This document shows positions 35,227-48,159 of a DNA stretch of 64,000 bases, in pieces (positions within the stretch are counted from its first letter, which is position 1; every line of letters begins with the position of its first letter). The DNA is from Oegoconia quadripuncta (Eukaryota > Arthropoda > Insecta > Lepidoptera > Autostichidae). The position numbers and the translations under genes are program-made. The stretch is from contig OX438758.1 in the NCBI GenBank assembly GCA_949316235.1, forward strand, positions 3,567,731-3,631,730, read 5' to 3'. The notes beneath the pieces are model-generated. The model ran no database searches, was not told where the DNA came from, and saw only the letters and a list, made by a program, of their open reading frames with translations.

Positions 35227-35290
35227 CTTTTTCTCAGCATGACCTGGTATTACCATACCATTTACGGGCATTAACCAAGTAAATGGTATA
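35227..35290 (+). repeat. Short repeat shared with 2153-2218
   Basis: CTTTTTCTCAGCATGACCTG and CATACCATTTACGGGCATTA. Confidence 0.5.
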
Positions 35291-35589
35291 TTCCTATTTA
35301 TTTTAAAATCGTAAGTCAGTTTGTCCGTTTTCATCAATTTGGAGGAATTTTCTGACAATACGACAATACAAAATAATTTTAATTCTTCGATGTTACCCAA
35401 AAGAGAACAAACAGCCCAAATATCCGGGGCGCTAATTCCCTACGGCGAGCCCTGTCTGACATTTTTCTCATGTCTGAATATTCCCTCCGGGATTAGGCAT
35501 ACCCATGTTTATGTCATATGAACATTGGATTTAATGTGAATAATATTACATTTGTGTTTGAGGAATGTGAAGACAGAATATCCGCCTCA

Positions 35590-36130
35590 GGCACTCCTAT
35601 TTTGACTATTGTAAATCAGAGGATTAGAGTCAACAATCCTACCTTCTTTTTCTGTAACTCCTATATGGCAGGTATATGGTGCCCAACGTGACTTTGCTAC
35701 CTTAGACCCTGGACTAATTGAAGAAGGCAATGTATGTAAGTATGAAACGATGAATTCCATCTCCCCCCTTGGCAAATGGGAGTGTAGCCAATGAAATACA
35801 AAACGGCACTAATGTCAACCCCAAGAGGAAGGAAGTCGAGTGAATCTCGGGCCCCTTTTTCCGTATACACCACGGACCGCACCTAGATGCAGTGAGCGGG
35901 ACGATAGCTAAAGCCTACCGCCACAAAAAGGCCAGTAATAAGAGTCACGAAAATAGGTCAAACTTCTTTCCTACTTACGTACAAATCCCATTTCTTTCTT
36001 TAATTAGTCCATGGTAGCTATAGAGTCATGTAGGGCACCGTCTACCTTCAGTAGGGGCCGTATCGTGTACCACTGCTGATCCTATCTCATAGGAGTTATA
36101 GTGGGAGGAATGTGGGGGTGCGATTGCTGG
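35590..36130. repeat. Repeat-Z, two partial copies facing each other
   Basis: 35640-35880 is in plus orientation (TTTGCTACCTTAGACCCTGG, CAAATGGGAGTGTAGCC). 36000-36120 is the minus-orientation counterpart (AGGGCACCGTCTACCTTCAG). Confidence 0.5.
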
Positions 36131-37439
36131 AGACCATTCCACTTAACGGGTAGCTCCAGCTCTTGTGGTTTCCCTTGCACCGTCTTACCTTTCGTCCATA
36201 TTGAAGAGCACAAAATGTCATACATATACGTCAATAGCTACATAGATCCACTACTGCACGTAATGCATCTCCCTAGGCGCGATTTGGATCGGTTTCCACG
36301 GGAGATTTCACCAAATCGCCACGCTAAGCAGGTGTATTAGCGATCGCAGAATTTTCGCTCTCAAGCTGACCAATAATGACCTGTTACTATAACGAATCTT
36401 TAAATCGCTTTTTCCTAACCCATGGGAGAGAAAGGTTGGTCCTGTTATCCTCCACGGGCACTCGATCACAGCGGCAGAATATATCAAACTGCCAAATGTG
36501 CAGATCTCAGTGGAGATCATCTATTTACGCCTTTTAGACGCAGAAAACTTGGGCCATGGCGACAGCATATTTTACAGTCGTCTAACGGTAGTTAGCCGGT
36601 ATAACCACCAGTTCTATAAATAGGCCTCAAAGATTCATCGGCATGTGATTTCATGCCCGAGCTGACGATTGCTCATAGTGCCGGCAGGCATTTCCCTGGA
36701 GGCCTGGAAGATCCCAGCGAGCTAATGAAAGTACTTATCCGTTGACGAACGACAATAATTAAATATTTGTCATAGTTACAAATTCTGTCAGGCAAAGGAA
36801 TTCCGAGCATGTTTTGTGTTGAGTGAATATGACCTTATAATATACCAAATGCAGACAAACAGAAGCTTGATATCCTGAATCCATAGTCAGAATCCCATGT
36901 TAATTAAACCATAGCCGTTAAAAGCAAAGAGCGGTGTTAGCGAGTAGGTAATTTTGTTTATATTGCCAACTGGGGCTTAATAATGCAAGTAGTATTTCTG
37001 CAATTTTGTAGGACCTAATACAAAAGTGTAACGATTGAGTTAGTTCCATCACAGACGGTCCAGGTCTTCTTGGGTTAACGCTAAAATTTCAGGTTACATA
37101 TCAGTTCGATATTTTGCTGTGTAAATTCGGATTTATTATCTTTGGGAATATATAGTTCATATTGATGATATAAGATTGAAGAGGTCAATTAATATTTAAT
37201 TCACATTTATATCGCTATTAGTTTAATGCCATTTTTATATAATACCAGGCAATAAGTTATTGAACAGTATACATTGCTAAATGTTATCAAAATCTATAAA
37301 TAGCTTTGTCTTGTATATGATCGTGACATTCTGTTTACTGCTACGAAGAGCATTAAAGGAAGTATATGGTCTGTCTAACTTCTGATCCTATCCGCTGTCC
37401 AATACACTTGTCATAGGCATGACTTTTTACATACAATAT
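36131..37439. other. Unassigned
   Basis: 36340-36720 has a coding-like base composition, but all frames are interrupted and no motif is seen; probably an old retroelement body next to Repeat-Z. Confidence 0.35.
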
Positions 37440-37960
37440 TCTTACATGCATGCCTTCTCAGTTGCAGAAAAAATGTGTGCGTGTATTAGATAACGCGTAG
37501 ATTCTAGACAGCTGTAAACCTTTGTTCAAAAACTATAAAATTCTTCCGTTACCTTGTATGTGCATAAAAGTCTCGTGTCTCTTTATGAAAGCTAATTTTA
37601 AATATTTTAATAAGCGTAGTGAGACTGGTGATAGACATACAAGAGCACAATACTGTAACCTATTGTATAAACCTCCTTGCCGCAAATACGTTTATGAAAA
37701 TAATGTTTATAATATGTGTATAACATTGTATAACAATCTGCCTGACGAAATAAAATTAGTTAATGACAAAATGTTTAAAATTCGATTGAGATAATGGCTT
37801 CAGACAAAGTGTTTCTACGATGTTAAGGAATATTTAAATTATCAGAATGCAAGTGTCACAAATCATATTTTGCACATCTGCATGCAGATTGAATACATGA
37901 TTCCTACATTTCTTATCAGACCTTATAATCTGTATTCTGGCAAATAAATAATTTCTTTAT
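37440..37960 (+). repeat. LINE reverse transcriptase C-terminal fragment
   Basis: 37522-37794 is open: MFKNYKILPLPCMCIKVSCL, NKRSETGDRHTRAQYC, NVYNMCITLYNNLPDEIKLV. This is the C-terminal pattern of a jockey/CR1-clade enzyme related to LINE-D; it ends with an AATAAATAATTTCTTTATTT tail. Confidence 0.7.
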
Positions 37961-38786
37961 TTCTTTCTACAGATCTATGTACCATGTTCCAGCTGATATG
38001 GAATATATATAGCCACGACAATAGTTAACAGACGCGTTCACACATTATGTGATGTACTTTATCTACGTTATTCCGCGTGTCCCAAAAAAGGCAAGAAATT
38101 GAATGATGTCTCTTGCTTATAACAAACTCTGTATGCCTTTTCCATGTAAACATATGGTAGTTAACTTGTACAGGAGACTATACAGCATTTGATTGGCTAC
38201 TGCTACAGGCATTTACAGACATGTGTATTTTTGCCCTATGTTTTCACTATGTAAGGGTAAAGCCTGTGCGACGTACAGGCGGCAACCCACACGCCGTAAT
38301 TACGTTCTACAATGTATTAAACCGGGACAATCCCTGATTTTTTTTTTGCCCACCTCTTCAATAAAAAAAAAAAAAAAAAAAAATCTACGGTCCCAGGACT
38401 TCTTACGTGACCTAACTCGATAATCCCAATACCCAAACAAAAAGCTGCAATCTAATTTTAATCTCACTCCGGACGCCCTGAAAAGCAGATAAAACCATCC
38501 AAAACCAAATTAGCGCTGACCCAAATTTGAGCTCTATTCTTTTGTCCCCGTGTCCCGCAAAATGTCCTCCCTCGTTAGAGATAATACATACCTTTTATGC
38601 GTCAGTTGATTTATAACTTCCTAAGATTCCATTATGGTTTTATTTTTGAAAAAGCTTCTCATTTGACAGTCACTGTTTGTAAGGGTTGGGGTGTACTCGG
38701 AACAGACTGTTACTGGCAATAGAGATCAATATCTAATAATCAAAAATAAAATTGGACACCGCTTGTTAAGACTACTTCTACTATAA

Positions 38787-39020
38787 TATAAATAAATAAA
38801 TATTTCGGATATTTACACCAATCATCTAGTCCCAAACTAAGCAAAGCTTGTGCTATGGATACTAGATAACGGATAAACATACATAAATATTTATATAAAC
38901 ATCCATGATTCAGGAATAAATGTTCATATTCATCACACAAACATTTACCCGTCGCGGGATTCGAACCCGCAACCGTTGGTTTCGCTGACAGGGTCACTAT
39001 CCACTACACCAATCGGTCGT
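38787..39020 (-). repeat. SINE-2 relative with head
   Basis: Same head subtype as 21697-21900 (inverse of CGCGGGATTCGAACCCGCAA with CACTACACCAATCGGTCG). Confidence 0.75.
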
Positions 39021-39059
39021 CTAATCAATCAATTCAACAAGTTAATTACTTAGTCATAC

Positions 39060-39450
39060 AAAGAAACTGATTCAACGCGTCCAGAACGCCTGTGCTCGTT
39101 TTTGTTTTCCTATACCGCGTACAGCTCATAATAAGTCCTTATCTCAATCAAATAACCTTATGAATATGGACTCTCGACGTTCACTTCACTTTGCTTGTCT
39201 GCTGTTTGGTATAGTGAAGACGCAGAAACAAATGTAACGAGAAGCATCAGTTCTCGCATCGACTAGTGAGGATGGCTACCGCTTGGTATGTCCAAGGCAC
39301 GGCACAGCTGCATTTCTGGGCAGTTTTCGATACCCAGCCACGAAATGTTGGAATAATATACCGCCTCCACTTAGAAATTCTCCTTTGATTTATTCATTTA
39401 AAATTAACTATAAAAAATATCTCTTAAATATACAAAAACTGAACTCATGA
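39060..39450 (+). repeat. LINE reverse transcriptase C-terminal fragment
   Basis: KKLIQRVQNACARFCFPIPR and MDSRRSLHFACLLFGIVKT, then after a frame break CWNNIPPPLRNSPLIYSFK to a TGA at 39448. The tail beyond is AT-rich up to about 39620. Confidence 0.75.
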
Positions 39451-40200
39451 TGAAAGTCTGTGTTATATATATAAACATTACCCACTCAATTATAACGATA
39501 ATTATTGTCAGTAACATAATAGGAATCACTAATTGGCATAAGTTTGGAATTAGTTTACTATAATATAATTTCTGCAACAATGCCGTTGATTCTATGTAAA
39601 TAAGTAAATAAATAAGTAAACAAATTATCCATAGAATGTAGCATAGAAGCATGTAGAATACAAATTAATATGACATAATGGCCATCCACTTGAAGCTGTT
39701 GGGGGCTGTAATATTGTATTGGCATTCCCTACATCCGAAATGGCCAGGGCAATATATAAATTAGTCAGAGTCGGTATAAATAACAGGGTGTAAATATTCA
39801 CTGAGTCAGTACAGAGTGACATAGTCATTGAAATGACTAAGCTCTTTAAATAAGATTTAAAAAAAAAAAACCATCGCCGAAAAGAATGAGTATCCCATCG
39901 CACTATATACACTTATAACAACATATTTATATGTGATGTCGATTTCTGATACCTGCATTATTATTTTTATTCTATAATGTGATTGCGAATTATTTATTAC
40001 TTTATTTAATATTTTACAATATTTCACTTATGGTTCTGTATGTATTATATCAATTGTAACATAAATAATTTTATTCAAATGTGACGGTGCTGCGCGTGGT
40101 TGCGTTATCTGGCTCAAGGAGTCCACGGAAGACCAGCGTCGTGATATCTAACTGGTACCTCGGCATACGCTGAGTGGATGCCTTTTCGGTGTCACATATA

Positions 40201-40625
40201 TTGGGTCTTTTCCTATGAAATTGGAGTTTTTTTTTCTTCGATAATCATATGTACCAATTCCTGCGATTTTCAAAGCTATATCCAAATTTGTTTTTTATTT
40301 GGAAAATGGAATATTATTTCAAGGTTTCACATGAAATATTTTTTAATTTCTGGGCTAAATCACATAATAAAAAAAATATGAACAGAGCTCTTTTCATGTG
40401 CTTCCCATAATCATTTCTTAGATTCGCTGAAACTTTTATAAAGCGGTTACTTTTAATAATTAACGCTGCCTATACTTAACTTAATGTAATCCCATAATAC
40501 ACACAAAGTTTAGCTAAATCTGGATTTGCCGTTCCCCAAAAAAAAAAACAAAAATGTTTGTATGGAGAAAACAGTCTTAATGAAATTCTTCATACAAAAC
40601 GCCAATTTCATAGGTAAGGATCTAA
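40201..40625. mobile_element. MITE family M2 copy 1 (425 bp)
   Basis: Terminal inverted repeats TTGGGTCTTTTCCTATGAAA / inverse of TTAGATCCTTACCTATGAAA, flanked by TA. Internal sequence matches 59352-59700 over most of its length, but this copy keeps extra sequence in the centre and right half. No transposase seen. Confidence 0.75.
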
Positions 40626-41337
40626 TATATGTTTTTTGCTGGTATTTAAGATTATTATTTAATTTTTGATATGTGACACTGAATACTTTTTCTTTCCTTC
40701 TTTCTAAATACCCGGCATGCTTCCATTGATCATGTAAAATTGCTTGCATGGTTAATTAAAGAGATGAATATACAGGTTGATGTAGTGTAGGTAATATCTG
40801 TTCGCTTAGAATGCAAGCGCTAACGAAGTAAAGGCCCACCACCAGGTGTGCCCCTTACCTAATAACAGCGATGAGTAGCACGGAAAGAACTAAATTACCG
40901 TACAACCATAAAAGATGATTTATCACGGAAACTGACGGACATTTTACATGGATCAAGCTTTAGATTGTCTAAAAATGTTGGCCCTGTTATCTTCATTACC
41001 TTTCTGTCCAATCGTAATTATACTGAGTAGGCCCTAATGGTATTAAAGGTAACTCGTGTTTTTCTCGTTCAAGTGTAATTCATTCCATTTATTTTGTGTT
41101 CAGTGTTCGGTTCTAAAAATGGGAAAACGGAACGTTTTTAATCACTTCTGTGTCAAACGGCACCTGTCACAGTCATTTAAGGCGAAAATACACGTGCCAA
41201 AGGCTTGTCCGCTACGGACAAAAGCTGCTATTGCCCGGACGAGTCTTTTTATCGTAAAGAAAAAAATTGTGCATATTAGGTAAGCTAAATAGAAGTTATT
41301 GGCTGGGACTTAAATTTTTTTCCTTTTCAAAACCATA

Positions 41338-41633
41338 ACCGCCTCCGTGGCTCAATGTAAATAACTTTGGGTTTACGATTCGGAGGTCGCGGGTTCGATT
41401 CCCAGCGGAGTACATGTTTAAGTATTCGGTTTGGTTGGTGGTAGGGCATTTTAAATGTCCGCCTGGCTAGCTGCCACATTTTATCGAAGTCCGCGCCTAA
41501 CAGCAATGTTAATAGCATTGCTGTGTTCCGATTATTAGAGATATGGGGTTTCCGGGTCAGCACGGTTCCACCTTCAGCCTCATCTTCACTTAACATCAGC
41601 TGTGTTTGAGATCAACCCGTGGGGTATAAAAAA
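41338..41633 (+). repeat. SINE-1 copy, near full length
   Basis: Intact head (GGTTCGATTCCC), shortened body around 41540, and a short A tail. Confidence 0.85.
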
Positions 41634-42127
41634 CCTAGACATTTGTCAATTTCACATACCTACGTCAGAAACAGAAATGAGCTGGTGTCACGAAAAACGT
41701 TTTAGGCAATTAGTAGCTGAACTTACTGGGGATAGTCATCTATCATTCTCCAACTCGGCTTCTGACAACTCGAACATTCATATCGTAAGACCTTCCAAAA
41801 CTTTGTTATACCATAATTTAAAATTTCTGTACTGACGGCTGCGCGAAGTCCGTAGGTGTTAAGGGTAAGTTGGTCGCATGACGCTACCAGAAATATGAAC
41901 GAAGCGAGACCCCCAGGCCGATCGCGCTAAGTTTGAACGTTACTACCAAAGCTACACCATAACCAAAAACGTTACGTTAAACATATTTCGTATCGCGCTA
42001 ATCATATGAACATAAATTAAACTAGTTTGTTTTTAGTAAACGTTTTGGGTTTGGTTTTACTATGGCAACGTCAACGATATAATCTACCATTTATAAATCA
42101 TCATTCTCACCATTCACCACCATCCAC

Positions 42128-42500
42128 AGATTGAAGAGATGAATCTCGATGATGGCGACAGCTAACCGTTCTTCCGACTTGCCGTTGGTTGCCCTGAGCT
42201 GTTGGGCAAGCTCCGCAATTTCGCTGGCGAAGCGGCACACTAACGATAAATCGTCTTCACCCCCAGGGGGGGGGGGGGGGGCTCCACTTTTGCCGCTTGG
42301 CCTTGGAGACCGTGGTGAACTCTTCCTCCTCCATAGAGGAGTCAGGGGCCGACACCGACTCGTGCGAATCGGAACAGTCGTTTTCGCAGGCTGCGACGTC
42401 CTTACTCGCTTTCGCTTCGCTTTACGTAGCTTGACAGTCCAGCCTCGGGGGATGAGGGCTGCGACTGAGGGGCGAGCGGTCGTGTCCGCTAAATTGAGGT
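42128..42500 (-). pseudogene. LINE ORF1-like fragment with a C16 tract
   Basis: Minus strand: NDCSDSHESVSAPDSSMEEE, EFTTVSKAKRQKW, then poly-proline from a C run (G16 on plus, 42266-42281), then GEDDLSLVCRFASEIAELAQ and QLRATNGKSEERL. An acidic Ser-rich stretch followed by FTTVSKAKR resembles the N-terminus of insect LINE ORF1 (gag-like) proteins. No zinc knuckles are present. Confidence 0.5.
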
Positions 42501-43558
42501 GGGTTTGAAAATAAAATTTATATTTTTATGTTGAGCGGCTGAATAATAAAAAAATGCTAAAAAAAAATAATAATAAAATAATAATATTGCTCTTACAAAA
42601 TAAAACACAAAAAAATTTGAAATTGTATTTATTTTTAGTTTTACCATAACCATTCCCAATCCACTATTGGTCCATCCAACAATCTCTATTTCACGTCATA
42701 ACATGTCCATACAATAAATATACAATTCACTTTTATTCATATTATTTCAAATTATCTAGTTTATTTACATTTTTACATTTTAATTCAGACGGATTTCATA
42801 TAGACCGTTCTGTTAAATTAATATTTTAAAATGACAATAACTATTTCAGGTAGATATCTATTATAATAATATATTATAATTTTAACAGGTTACAGTGGAT
42901 AAAATAAAAATAAATAAGTAAATGCTCTTAAAGTATGGTAACAGTCTAATAATTCAACATTTACAGTAAAATATATGTTAAATACACTAAAAACCAGTTT
43001 CATTTAAAGTGACATTAATTTTTATTTAATATAGGAAATAGTCTATTACATATTTATTTGCATTTATATAGTTTAAAAACTGGATAAATATATTAACGAG
43101 CTATTTGTTTCACTAATTTCGTATTTATAGATCTAATACATAATTATTATATATTTTTTTTAAATTAAGCATGGAAAAGTACAATAAGTCAATTTCAATG
43201 CAATTCATTTATTTATTATTCTCATAAGCACCAATATTATACTATTATTATTAAATTGGAATGAATTCAGGTAACAAAGCCGTTAAAATTTTATCTTTAT
43301 ATAATGGATGCTATTAAAATTGTTGTCAGACTACTAAAATATAACTTAAACTAAAATTGATACTTGTTACGTTACGAAATGTTTTTAAAAGTAAATTAGG
43401 GTTAATCGCTTAAGTTTAGTGGAGTTTTCGAAAGTAGAATATGAAAATTAAGCAAATTTTCATTTCAAAGTTCAGGATAGCAGTGATGGTAAGAAATTCT
43501 CATATAAAAAGGTACTCTGTGAAATTCTCTGACTTGACTAGGCAGTCCAATTCCTGGT
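42500..43558. other. AT-rich, repeat-poor interval
   Basis: About 1 kb of A/T-rich, apparently single-copy DNA between an ORF1-like LINE fragment and a LINE-B2 tail. No exon, RNA gene or repeat family recognised. Confidence 0.5.
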
Positions 43559-43640
43559 TGTTTATTTTTTTTTTTATGATTGACTGGATTCGCGTTTGAC
43601 CACAATCTCACCTGATGAAAAGTGACGATGTGGTTGGTTG
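43559..43640 (-). repeat. LINE-B2 tail
   Basis: TTGACTGGATTCGCGTTTGA and CACCTGATGAAAAGTGACGA after a T run. Confidence 0.7.
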
Positions 43641-44192
43641 CTTGTTAAAAGAGTCCCTCAGAGATACTCCGATTTGTAGTAGGCAGGATTTGGGGAAACA
43701 TATAGCTTAAAACCTCTGGGTACTACGGAAAATCTGGACAATCTAGCCAAGGCTCGATCATCTGATAACTCTGGTTCTCTCCTTAAGAGTAAAGAGGTGG
43801 TATCATGGTAAAGCGTTTCTGCATAGAAGAAACAACGCACGTGAGAAACACGAGTTGTGAAATTAAGGAAAGACATCTAGTGGATGAGTACGTTACCACT
43901 TTCGTCCTCATCTTCACAAGAAAATCGCAGACTCAGCAGGCAGTTCGAATTCAATCCGTGCTTGGTGATAGATCAGAGGAATTAATTGTAGTAAATCAGT
44001 GATTAGCTGGACCTTTGGTTAAACACCATGAATAATCTAGACAATTCAACCAAGTCCTGATCATCTGACTACCCTAGTTTCTATCCCAAAAAAGGTAGGT
44101 ACACCTGCTTCTTTGCGCAATATGAGGAATCGCTTCTGCAGCGATACGAGTGAACGACACGTTATGAAGTTGATGAGAGGCTATGGGGGAGG

Positions 44193-44257
44193 GCGCTTCA
44201 ACCTTTGGCTTCATTTTCTCTTAAAATCAGATCTGATTGAGATCAAGTGTTTACCTA
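44193..44257 (+). repeat. SINE-1 tail, strongly decayed
   Basis: CGCTTCAACCTTTGGCTTCA and CTGATTGAGATCAAGTG are diverged copies of the SINE-1 3' end. Confidence 0.4.
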
Positions 44258-44424
44258 AAACGCGCTCACCTGAATCGACTTACATAGTATGTTGATGGAT
44301 GGTAGGTAAGTTCATACATATCTTTCTTTCTTAGGTCTTTCTCGCGCGATTGCAATGAAAAGTTCCTATATAGTACCTCTAGAAAACGTCGCACTTTTAT
44401 AATTCACCGCTCATTCATAGCGCC

Positions 44425-44465
44425 GTAATCCCCAGAGAAGAATGAGCAAGAAACTCTGAACTGCC
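44425..44465 (-). repeat. LINE-D tail scrap
   Basis: CCCCAGAGAAGAATGAGCAA is the inverse of the LINE-D tail block. Confidence 0.45.
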
Positions 44466-44789
44466 AACGCTTGTCGTGTGAATAAGCAACGCTGTCGGAA
44501 TCACGGCGATAAGCGCACTTACGTACACTGTAGGTGCAGTTCACGGGCCAGTAAAAAAGGAAGGACTCCGCGCCGGATAATTAAAAAGTGAAGCATTCAT
44601 TAATGTACTACATACATTTTATTACAGAAATGCCAGATATATTACAATTTTTTCACACAGCATTCCACTGCAGCGTAACCAGATCTGCTTTATTAACCTC
44701 TTTTAGTGTTCCGCACCTCGAAAGGAAAAAGGAATACAGAATCGTTTCGTAGTCCGCCTGTCTGTAGTGAGAGCTCAGTCCTGGCCTTA

Positions 44790-45030
44790 GCGCCGACATT
44801 AGTGCTGCTTTGCATTTAATTGACTACACTCCCATTTGCCAATGGAAATGAAAATTTCTTTTGCTACTTATACAGAATGTGACATCCTCTCCGCGTGGAG
44901 GAACGACAGGTCTAAGTGCTTCACTATCGGTCTTAATAGGTTTATATATATAGGGATTGGTGCGAAGAATATTTCTTGTAGACTTGTAACCTAAGGATCT
45001 GGATCCAAGAGAGAGAAATCCATCCATCAA
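44790..45030 (-). repeat. Repeat-Z fragment
   Basis: CACTCCCATTTGCCAATGG matches the inverse of the Repeat-Z block CAAATGGGAGTGTAG; the remainder is diverged. Confidence 0.3.
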
Positions 45031-45496
45031 TCAAAGGATTCATGTCTTATGTAAATTGGTTAAGATAATGTACCTCTATTTTATCCGTGTACTGTATTTA
45101 TGTACAATTATAGATATTGAAAATATTTATGATACTAGTAGTTCAGATGTTAGTCTGTTTTTACTTTATCCATTACGAAGATCTCTCGTCTCTAAGACGT
45201 CAAATAAACGTTTTATAAAAGTGGCAAGATACTGTTCGTTTTTCTTTAAGAAAATTCAAGGAAAAAAGCGTTATATCAAAGATCTGTTATCTATCGTGTA
45301 TCTAATACATCGACAGCCTAAGTCAGATATGGTAGGATTGTACAGACCTCATAAAAATAAAGCAATTACAAATTAGTACGGGTTCTAGTGTCGCCGCTTT
45401 CAAAGTAGTATGTGTTTCGTGGCACTCAATCTAATGCTCTTATCGTCAGTCACACAAGCTAAATCATGTGTAGGAATACGACGCGTATACGCACGC

Positions 45497-45785
45497 ACTT
45501 GACCTCAATCACACCTGATGTTAATTGAAGATGAGGCCGAGGGTGGAAGCGTACTGACCCGGAAACCCCAACAAATTTGGGGGACTGGCTGTCTTATCAC
45601 TGACACCCGGAACACAACAATGCTATTAACATTTATATAAATAAGATGGTGGTAGCTAGCCAGGCGAACATTTAAAATGCCCTACCACCAATCAAACCGA
45701 GTACTCTAACATGTATCCCGCTGGATCGAACCCGCTACGTCCGATTCGTAAACCCAATGTTGTTTACATTGGGCCACGGAGGCGG
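45497..45785 (-). repeat. SINE-1 copy with head
   Basis: Begins ACTTGACCTCAATCACACC without the T run, ends GGGCCACGGAGGCGGT; part of the body deleted near 45625. Confidence 0.8.
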
Positions 45786-46099
45786 TTCTCGAATCTCGGC
45801 GCTATATAACTTTTAGTCCATGACATATCTCCTTTAGTTTATAATGTTTTATAATCTGAGGTCCAGACGGTTCGAATAGCATGTCGAGAACTTGGTGGCC
45901 CAAATAACTTGGCTCTTAAATGCAGTTCTACTTGAAATTATTCAATATGCATTTAATGTTTAAACTGTACAATATATTTTATGCTTAATAAATTAGGTTA
46001 GGTACAATAAGGTTCAAAAGCGCATTACCAGTCTCAACTCAACTGATTAAGAGTTCCTACGCAGTGAAATGTACTACATGTTTAAGAGTAGTATTCGAT

Positions 46100-46611
46100 A
46101 CTTTCATAGAAATTAGAATCAACCACATTATAAAAAAATTAGGCAATATTTTCCGTATTAAATTTTAATAATAAAAGTTAAAGATGTTGACGTCAATGAA
46201 ACACATTTTAAGTTTTAAGTTATTGTTGGGATTACTTTTATGTTTTCATACACGAAATGGAAATATTGAAAATATAGTAATAAAATAGTTTTTTTTTACA
46301 AACACTACATTATAGGCAATCGGACTACGAACCTTAACTATTATTAGTAAAATACAGAATAATATTTTTTATGTGAACAATTATAATTTTTATGAAAATT
46401 AATTATTATTATGATTAAGACTGGATATGTAATTATGAACCAATTTGTACATACTTTATAAAAATGAACATGAAGTATACAAAAGTTTAAAATACAGAAG
46501 ACATCATTGTTAGAAACAAGATCGACAGCTTTCTAAAATTTTCCTTTAAACATGTATTTCGTTGGACAGCCGCCAAAGTTTAAACTAACTAGAAAATTGT
46601 AAATCTAACCA
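46100..46611 (-). other. kek: Probable kekkon 3' UTR
   Basis: AT-rich, repeat-poor sequence directly downstream of the stop codon, in contrast to the repeat mosaic below about 45800. No canonical AATAAA was found on the minus strand in the first 500 nt, so the poly(A) site is not placed. Confidence 0.4.
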
Positions 46612-47480
46612 TTACACTTGAGTTGCGTTCTCACCAGTGTTCAAAAATGGTTCTTTGAGTTCACAAGAGTTCCTCTTCCGAGGTTTTGGGGGAGGTTTGG
46701 GTACCGTCCGAGTCCTCCCTGAGCCACTGACAACATTAACACTGTAACCTAACCTATCTCTTGCGTGCTTAAGCAGTCCCTCGTTCTCCGCCAGCATAAC
46801 TTTCAAAGGTCTTTGATCTGACGTCTTCGGAATACGACCCTGAGCGGCGTTAATTGACATAGCCTGAAGTGTTAGAAGCTGATTATGGATATTTGGCGAG
46901 CTGAGGCTATTTCTTGGAATGGTCGCGTGTGGTGTGCCTGGCGCAGGCGACGGAGCTGGCTCAATCTCCTCACAATCGTTAAAATTCTGACTTCGATTGT
47001 TCACCGGCCCCAAATCCATCTCGCTTTTATTAAGGCTATAGTAATTAGCTCCATTCCCAAAGAGTTTCATGTTAAAATCATAGTACGGTATCACACCATT
47101 CATTGTAGAAAACACTTGAGGACGTACAGTTTCTGGCAGGTTTGATTTAGGTCTTCTTGGGAGTGTGACGTAACCTCCTTTTGGGCTCATCATTGGTATT
47201 GTACTGTGGAGGCTTGGCGTTTGGATTCTAGTATAAATTCCAGGATTGATAGACGTTACTACGTATCCTGGGGATTTGATTGGGCTGTCAGCGTTGCTGA
47301 AGTGTGGTCTGTCTGATGAGGTGCCGCTGGCTGGCGACACTTGGGAGCCTCTGAGAGGGAATGAGAGGAGGTCAGGCGGGTAGGCCTGATGCTCCTGTGT
47401 CAGTTGGTCGATAAGCAGCTTTTCTTGGGATAACTTTGGCAGCTCCACTTCGAGATGTCTACTGTTGTCTTCGTTGGATG
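46612..47480 (-). CDS. kek: Kekkon-family protein, coding exon B: cytoplasmic tail (residues 483-771)
   Basis: Begins after a good acceptor (polypyrimidine run, then TTTCACAG at 47481-47488) in the phase that matches exon A, and ends at a TAA stop at 46612-46614. The 289-residue tail is low in predicted fold and rich in Ser, Pro and Asn. Motifs seen: GYVTLPRRP at about 585-593, of the kind shared by kekkon tails; PKPPPKPRKR at about 743-752, a basic proline-rich SH3-ligand-like stretch; and C-terminal ATQV, which fits a class I PDZ ligand (S/T-x-V). PDZ-ligand termini are known in several Drosophila kekkons. The spliced total of 771 residues is in the normal range for the family. The stretch upstream that would read through the acceptor is intron, not coding. 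Confidence 0.93.
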
Positions 47481-48159
47481 CTGTGAAAGAAAAAGAGAAC
47501 ATTAAAACAAAGTTTAAAGCGGTTTGCATATTCCAGCTCCACCATTTTGATTCAAATTAGGCACGTATAGACGAATTAAAAATGTTGTACAACATAATGT
47601 CCTAAATCATCACTTTATGGAGATTTTTGGACATAAAGACAGGAAATCATAATAATTTAGGCTCATTTTTTGTTCATCTATATGTCAAAAAACACATAAA
47701 CATATGTCAGCCTTCATACAAAAATGATCAAACTCCTTTAAATATACTAAAATAGAACGAACGAGCAACAGCAATATGCTTGGTAAAGTATCAAGAAGAC
47801 CTTTAAATTAAGTTACATCGCTAATTCAGAAAGGAACTCTTTCATCTTATTCCCGGCATTTTACATGCATGAAAAGAATACGACACGGCATTCACTTTGG
47901 AATTCAGACGTGCGTAATAATTTAGACTTTAAATGAAGTTAAAGTAAAAAAGCTGGTATAGTATAATGTATTATGTATTATGTCGGAGTCCGATGATTAA
48001 ATCAGCTATGTTATTAACTACCTAGCCCAATAGTTAGAGTAATCAAGGAAACTGTTAATTTTAGAAGAATAATTTCATTTGCTATTATATAATTGGATTG
48101 GAAAAAAATATTCCAGAGGGAAAACTCTAATGTTAATAGCTCTTTAAATTTAGAAACGT

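Noticed and set aside
42149..42508. 119-codon plus-strand frame
   Set aside because: The minus strand gives the ORF1-like reading; the plus frame is its shadow and depends on the G16 run length.
45056..45376. 106-codon plus-strand frame
   Set aside because: Lysine/isoleucine-rich, no family signature, no splice context; probably chance or an old LINE piece.
46885..47145. 86-codon plus-strand open frame
   Set aside because: Antisense to the kekkon tail exon; no motif of its own.
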